Source: a bacterium (GTDB taxonomy: Bacteria; JAHJDO01). From it: DNA of 10,305 bases. The stretch is taken from positions 1-10,305 of the forward strand of contig DAOVKY010000011.1 in assembly GCA_030631525.1 (NCBI GenBank), written 5' to 3'. Positions 6,906 to 10,305 of this stretch are shown here, one piece after another (the first letter of the stretch is position 1; every line of letters begins with the position of its first letter). The notes beneath the pieces are model-generated. The model searched no databases, was not told where the DNA came from, and was given only the letters and a program-made list of their open reading frames with translations. The position numbers and the translations under genes are program-made.

Positions 6906-7159
6906 TTATTATCCAGTCATCAAACTTTAAGAAAGCTTATAAAAGTTTTCCTGAAGATATTCAAAAACAATTTGACAAGAAATTTCGATTATTTGTTTCC
7001 AATCCCAGACATTCCTCTCTAAGAGTAAAAAAAATGTCCGGTACGAAAGACATTTTTGAGGCGAGAATAAACGACAATTACCGATGGACATTTCAGTTTG
7101 TTGAGAACGGGATTAAATTGCGTCACATAGGAACGCATGATATTCTGAGACATCCATAA
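6902..7159 (+). CDS. RelE/ParE-superfamily toxin, type II toxin-antitoxin system
   Basis: At 85 residues it has the size of a RelE-type toxin. The pattern FKKAYKSFPEDIQKQFDKKF (9-28) is the N-terminal helical pair. PRHSSLRVKKMSGTKDIFEA (35-54) and the NDNYRWTFQF strand (58-67), then LRHIGTHDILRH (73-84), are the conserved sheet. Arg41, Lys43, Lys44, Arg55, Arg61 and the His residues at 75 and 79 are candidates for the RNA-cleaving basic site, assigned by comparison with RelE-type proteins rather than by structure. Toxins of this family cut mRNA at the ribosome; ParE-type members act on gyrase instead, and I cannot rule that out. The 4-base overlap with the antitoxin gene is typical of such pairs. 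No terminator is visible after it. Confidence 0.9.
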   Translation: MIIIQSSNFKKAYKSFPEDIQKQFDKKFRLFVSNPRHSSLRVKKMSGTKDIFEARINDNYRWTFQFVENGIKLRHIGTHDILRHP

Positions 7160-7329
7160 GATAAACCGAAGACATTCCATTGTTCTAATTTGCAAAAAAA
7201 TCATAAAAATCCATGCAAAAATTGGCGGAGAGCATCGTTCTGGAGCTGGAATGATAAGCTGGAACAAGCTGAGTTAAGAAGACAGATAAATATAAGTTTG
7301 TATCTTATGGAATATTCGGTAAAATAGAA
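7160..7329 (+). pseudogene. Decayed reading frame with glycoside-hydrolase-like N-terminal motif
   Basis: This gap before the isomerase gene is open in the frame of codon 7223-7225 from the toxin stop to a TAG at 7325-7327, but has no plausible start. Its middle (7223-7288) reads WRRASFWSWNDKLEQAELRR and then QI. I recall the string FWSWND(K/R)L-x-x-(E/A)ELRRQI as the N-terminal signature of a large family of glycoside-hydrolase-like proteins (GH106-like) in Planctomycetes, Verrucomicrobia and Firmicutes, where it runs on into a REM-x-x-AGIGGFF segment. Here the match stops at 7288 and the sequence becomes unrelated before the stop. The best reading is a fragment left by deletion of a larger gene. 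The family link comes from memory of the motif, so confidence is moderate. Confidence 0.4.
7298..7325 (+). promoter_or_regulatory. Possible promoter of the sugar operon
   Basis: TTGTAT (7298-7303, 3/6) and TAAAAT (7320-7325, 5/6) are 16 bases apart, 38 bases ahead of the isomerase start. Nothing better is visible between the toxin and the isomerase, but the -35 is poor. Confidence 0.3.
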
Positions 7330-7362
7330 ATCATTGAATATAACAAAACAGGAGATTAAAGA

Positions 7363-8484
7363 ATGAAAGTGGACAAAAACACCCTGAGTCAACTCTCTAA
7401 ATTTCAGGAGTATATTGAAGGGAAAAAACTTGACGCGTTTTTTGAAACATACCAGATAAAATTTGCCGCGGGACATTGGTGCGCAGGGGACTTCTGCGAC
7501 AGGTTTGCACCTCTTGGATATAATAGTAATAATCCGAAATTAAAAAGTGATATCGTTTCGCAAATACAAAGAGTGGCAGAAGCAGGAATAGCTGGAATAG
7601 AATTTCATGAGGCTGTTTTTATAGACAAAAATTACAGAAAGAACAAAAAAATCATAGATGAAGTAAAAAAGGCGCTTAAGAAGTATAAAATTATGCCAAC
7701 AAATATGAACACAAATTTATTTAGTGATCCAAAATGGAAGCTTGGTGGGATAACAAATGCAAATCCAGCAGTAAGAAAAGATGCTCTTGAGATAGCGCTT
7801 CAGGGCGTCGAAATAGCCAAAGAAGTCGGATGTATAAGCGTTGCTCTGTGGCCTGGTTCAGACGGTTGGGATTACAACTTTCAGGCTAACTATGGCGTGC
7901 TTCTTGACAGATTTGTACAAGGATGCATCGAGATAAATAAAAAAGCCAAAAAGCTTGGCCTAAAATTTGGAGTTGAAGCAAAGCTGCACGAGCCAAGAGA
8001 AGGCAATATGATTATATCAACAACTCCAAAGGCAATGCTTGTCGCGAGTTGTGTCAACTCTGCTTGCGAAGGGAAAAACATGGGTGTTGCAATAGATTAC
8101 GGTCATGAGCAGATGTACGGAAATGAGCCAGCAGATAATTTATACACAGCCAAGCAGTTTGGCATACCTGTTGTCAATTTTCATGTCAATAATGCAAAAT
8201 TGCATTCCAATGATGAGGACAGAGTTGCTGGAACAGGAGATAACTGGAGACTTGCAGATTTCTGTTACGCGGCAATTGATACAGGGTATCAGGGATGGTT
8301 TGGAGAAGATCAGTTTACTTATAGGATGGATCCTGTAAAAGCAATGTCTCTATCCAGAGAACTATTTGCCAATGTGATGAAAAAGGCTCTTATGATTTAT
8401 GCCAGAAATGATGAGTTAAAGAAAGCCCAAGCAACAGGTGATGCAGGAAAAACAATAGATGTAGTAAAAAGGATACTAACGTAA
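7363..8484 (+). CDS. Xylose-isomerase-like TIM barrel protein, divergent at metal-ligand positions
   Basis: The 373 residues read as a TIM barrel related to the shorter (actinobacterial-type) xylose isomerases, which interconvert an aldose and a ketose with two metal ions. Matching stretches in order: KFAAGHWCAGDFCDRFAPLG (33-52), GIEFHEAVF (78-86, His82 at the place of the catalytic His), TNANPAVRKDALE (131-143), VALWPGSDGWDY (160-171), the Glu205/Lys207 stretch VEAKLHEPREGN (204-215), IDYGHEQM (244-251), FHVNNAKLH (273-281), NDEDRV (283-288) and GEDQF (314-318). Compared with XylA from memory, the Glu before GHEQM has become Asp245, and the Asp in the HIDLN stretch is Asn276, so metal site 1 differs. 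A strong ribosome site (AGGAG, 8 bases) fixes the start. The dehydrogenase follows after one base. Sugar isomerase or epimerase is likely; the substrate is unknown. Confidence 0.8.
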   Translation: MKVDKNTLSQLSKFQEYIEGKKLDAFFETYQIKFAAGHWCAGDFCDRFAPLGYNSNNPKLKSDIVSQIQRVAEAGIAGIEFHEAVFIDKNYRKNKKIIDEVKKALKKYKIMPTNMNTNLFSDPKWKLGGITNANPAVRKDALEIALQGVEIAKEVGCISVALWPGSDGWDYNFQANYGVLLDRFVQGCIEINKKAKKLGLKFGVEAKLHEPREGNMIISTTPKAMLVASCVNSACEGKNMGVAIDYGHEQMYGNEPADNLYTAKQFGIPVVNFHVNNAKLHSNDEDRVAGTGDNWRLADFCYAAIDTGYQGWFGEDQFTYRMDPVKAMSLSRELFANVMKKALMIYARNDELKKAQATGDAGKTIDVVKRILT

Positions 8485-8485
8485 A

Positions 8486-9520
8486 ATGAAAGCAATCAAA
8501 CTTGTAGATTTGAGAAAACTTGAAATAGTGGATATTCCCAAACCGAAGATAGTCAATTCAGATGATGTATTGATTAAAATAAAATCCGTTGGTATCTGCG
8601 GTTCAGATGTTCACTATTATAAGTCTGGTAAAATTGGCTCACAAGTCGTTGAATATCCCTTTACATTAGGACACGAATGCTCCGGTATAGTTGAAGATAT
8701 AGGAACTGAGGTTAAAAAAGTAAAAATTGGGGATAAAGTGGCTATAGATCCGGCAATTACCTGTGGAGAGTGTGACCAGTGTCTTATAGGCAGAGAAAAC
8801 ACCTGCAGAAGCCTTAAATTTCTCGGATGCCCAGGACAGGTAGAGGGCTCTTTTTCGGAATATATCGTAATGCCTGAGACTAGTCTATGCAAAGTCCCTG
8901 ACACTATGAGCTTTGAACAAGCAGTCCTAACAGAGCCATTATGTATTGGTTCATATGCCCTAAAGATTAGCAAACAGGAAGCACATCAGAATATCGCAAT
9001 ACTTGGTTTAGGTCCGATAGGATTATCTGTATTGGTATTTTCAAAATTAAAAAATCCGGAAAATATATTTGGAACAGATCTCATTAATGAAAGATTGGAT
9101 GTTGCAAGAAAGCTCGGTATAAATTATGGATTTAATCCAAACAAAGAAAATATTATTAAAAAAATAAACAGTATCTGTCAAGACGGCATTGATATTGTGT
9201 TTGAATGTGCAGGAGAACAGGAAATACTTGATCAGGCAATAGATATATTAAGACCTGGTGGCAAATTAATAATGATAGGAATTCCAGAAGCAGAAAACAT
9301 ATCGTTTGTCCCTGACAAAATGCGCAGAAAGGAACTGACACTTATAAATATACGCCGTCAGTGTGGAGAACTTCCTGAAGTCATAGAAAATATTGCTCAA
9401 GGCAGAATAAAATTAGATCCTTTCATAACGCATAGATTCAAACCAGAACAGGCTGCTGAAGCATTTGAACTTGTTTCCAATTACAAAGACGGTGTAATTA
9501 AGGCATTTATTTCTTTTTGA
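8486..9520 (+). CDS. Zinc-dependent medium-chain dehydrogenase, sorbitol/L-iditol dehydrogenase-like
   Basis: This MDR-family enzyme should oxidise a polyol to a ketose with NAD+ (or the reverse). The zinc site is Cys38 (ICGSDVHYY), His63 and Glu64 (GHE), with Glu150 (TEP) as the likely fourth ligand. Cys93, Cys96, Cys99 and Cys107 form the structural zinc lobe, present in most bacterial members. The cofactor fold begins with GLGPIGL (174-180), and Asp198 at the end of the second strand (GTD) points to NAD+ over NADP+. The SDVHYYKSGKIG stretch (40-51) is characteristic of the sorbitol, xylitol and L-iditol dehydrogenase branch; threonine dehydrogenase is a less likely alternative. Its ATG lies one base after the isomerase stop, with AGGA about 13 bases ahead, so coupling helps. 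At 344 residues it has normal length. Substrate is inferred from family and neighbour. Confidence 0.88.
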   Translation: MKAIKLVDLRKLEIVDIPKPKIVNSDDVLIKIKSVGICGSDVHYYKSGKIGSQVVEYPFTLGHECSGIVEDIGTEVKKVKIGDKVAIDPAITCGECDQCLIGRENTCRSLKFLGCPGQVEGSFSEYIVMPETSLCKVPDTMSFEQAVLTEPLCIGSYALKISKQEAHQNIAILGLGPIGLSVLVFSKLKNPENIFGTDLINERLDVARKLGINYGFNPNKENIIKKINSICQDGIDIVFECAGEQEILDQAIDILRPGGKLIMIGIPEAENISFVPDKMRRKELTLINIRRQCGELPEVIENIAQGRIKLDPFITHRFKPEQAAEAFELVSNYKDGVIKAFISF

Positions 9521-9544
9521 ATCTTAACTTAATAGGAAAAAGGA

Positions 9545-9670
9545 ATGTTTAAAGATATAAAAGACGGTTGGAAGTATACAAAAGCGAAGTACAAAATCAA
9601 AGGATGGGATATCATGGCTATCTTAGCCACAGTCGCTATGATAACACTTCTTGCCCTTCTCTATTGGTAA
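9545..9670 (+). CDS. 41-residue single-span membrane protein (third gene of the sugar operon)
   Basis: The frame starts at ATG 9545 with AGGA at 9534-9537, seven bases upstream, and ends at TAA 9668-9670. The first ~20 residues (MFKDIKDGWKYTKAKYKIKG) are strongly basic, carrying seven lysines. Residues 21-41 (WDIMAILATVAMITLLALLY and a last Trp) form one membrane span flanked by aromatic residues, ending at the C-terminus. Topology should be N-in by the positive-inside rule. It lies 24 bases after the dehydrogenase stop with no terminator between, so it is probably co-transcribed. I recognise no family. The spacing, good ribosome site and clean charge-then-span layout argue for a real gene, although chance cannot be excluded at this length. 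It could be a partner of a transporter or enzyme. Confidence 0.6.
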   Translation: MFKDIKDGWKYTKAKYKIKGWDIMAILATVAMITLLALLYW

Positions 9671-9671
9671 C

Positions 9672-10305
9672 TCAAATTTCAGCAAGCACATCAACAAATC
9701 TGTCAATCTGTTCTTTTGTTCTCATCTCAGTTACACACACAAGCATGCAGTCTTTTAACTCAGGATAAAACTTGCTAACTGCAAGTCCACCAATTATCTT
9801 ATGCTCTAACAATTTTCTATTAATCTCTTCAGGATATCTAGGGCATTGTATAAGAAACTCTTTAAAGAACGGCTGCTTGAATTTCAGCTCGTATCCATCT
9901 ATCTTCTCAATCTGTAGTTGAGCATAATGAGCTTTCTGTAAACACAAATTACCTACATTTGGGATGCCCTGTTTTCCCATACATGAAAGATATACAGTAC
10001 AGGCAAGAGCGTTTAAAGCCTGATTAGAGCAGATATTCGAGGTTGCTCTTGCTCTTCTTATATGCTGTTCACGTGTTTGTAAAGTGAGAACATATCCAGT
10101 CTTCCCGTTTTTATCCTTTGTCCTCCCCACAATTCTTCCGGGCAGCTGCCGAAGAAAATCCTTCTTACAGGCAAAAAGCCCTAAATAAGGACCTCCAAAA
10201 GCAAGGTTATTACCAAGAGACTGTCCTTCCCCGACAACAATATCCGCCCCATATTCTCCGGGCGGAGTCAAAATTCCGAGAGATATAGGATCAACACACA
10301 CAATA
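9672..10305 (-). CDS. gcvPA: Glycine dehydrogenase (decarboxylating) subunit 1, C-terminal half (5' end outside window)
   Basis: GcvPA with GcvPB makes the two-subunit P-protein of the glycine cleavage system, which decarboxylates glycine and passes the aminomethyl group to the lipoyl arm of GcvH. The PLP lysine is in GcvPB, so none is expected here. Visible family blocks: CVDPISLGILTPPGEYGADI, VVGEGQSLGNNLAFGGPYLG, the region LTLQTREQHIRRARATSNIC and NQALNALACTVYLS. The frame is open through the right edge. About 211 residues are present of a usual 440-450. The stop (TGA on the minus strand, 9672-9674) is one base from the stop of the 41-residue gene, so the two convergent genes have no room for a terminator between them. 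Metabolic identity is firm. Confidence 0.93.
   Translation of the reverse strand, partial: IVCVDPISLGILTPPGEYGADIVVGEGQSLGNNLAFGGPYLGLFACKKDFLRQLPGRIVGRTKDKNGKTGYVLTLQTREQHIRRARATSNICSNQALNALACTVYLSCMGKQGIPNVGNLCLQKAHYAQLQIEKIDGYELKFKQPFFKEFLIQCPRYPEEINRKLLEHKIIGGLAVSKFYPELKDCMLVCVTEMRTKEQIDRFVDVLAEI

Noticed and set aside
7201..7476. Minus-strand frames across the gap before the isomerase
   Set aside because: Low-quality compositions overlapping the isomerase start; the plus-strand frame gives the only recognisable motif.
9568..9768. A 66-residue frame overlapping the 41-residue gene
   Set aside because: No ribosome site, different frame, runs into gcvPA coding sequence on the other strand; the 41-residue frame has the ribosome site and a clean membrane span.

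Overview
The window is AT-rich bacterial DNA (most genes about one third G+C by eye). It has Shine-Dalgarno sites, sigma-70-type promoters, tight operons, an RHS protein, a type II toxin-antitoxin pair and a split glycine decarboxylase (gcvPA form). I cannot name the organism. The mix of a fermenter- or anaerobe-type gcvPA, polysaccharide genes, sugar catabolism and RHS/toxin genes would fit an uncultured anaerobic bacterium (Omnitrophota-, Elusimicrobiota- or Planctomycetes/Verrucomicrobia-like), but this is a weak inference from gene content.

Layout. (1) 2-1482, plus strand: the 3' end of an RHS-repeat protein with a variable C-terminal tip, overlapping by one base a membrane-anchored protein with three Asp-rich EF-hand-like loops. 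This has the arrangement of a polymorphic toxin and immunity module, but no toxin fold is recognised. A weak hairpin plus T-tract follows. (2) 1550-5129, minus strand: a B12-binding-type radical SAM protein, then a WecE-type sugar aminotransferase and a polyprenyl-phosphate-sugar-synthase-like family 2 glycosyltransferase, probably for surface glycan synthesis. The radical SAM gene and the aminotransferase gene each have a near-identical 35-bp element upstream that reads as a strong extended -10 promoter. (3) 5266-6501, plus strand: a consensus promoter and an AAA ATPase with a C-terminal PD-(D/E)XK-like region (DUF4143 type). (4) 6568-7159, plus strand: an AbrB-type antitoxin and RelE-type toxin with ATGA coupling. 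(5) 7160-7329: a decayed reading frame containing a motif resembling the start of a large glycoside-hydrolase-like family. (6) 7363-9670, plus strand: a sugar operon with a divergent xylose-isomerase-like TIM barrel protein, a sorbitol/L-iditol-type zinc dehydrogenase, and a 41-residue single-span membrane protein. (7) 9672-10305, minus strand: the 3' part of gcvPA, convergent with the small membrane gene and separated from it by one base.

How the genes fit together. The aminotransferase and glycosyltransferase form one operon (18-bp gap). The radical SAM gene lies upstream on the same strand with its own copy of the same promoter, so all three may be expressed together. The isomerase and dehydrogenase (1-bp gap) suit a two-step interconversion of an aldose, ketose and polyol, although the isomerase has substitutions at expected metal ligands. 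The clearest points for a second look are the duplicated promoter element, the RHS tip with its partner and a sharp drop in G+C near 660, the isomerase active-site changes, the glycoside hydrolase remnant and the 41-residue membrane gene.
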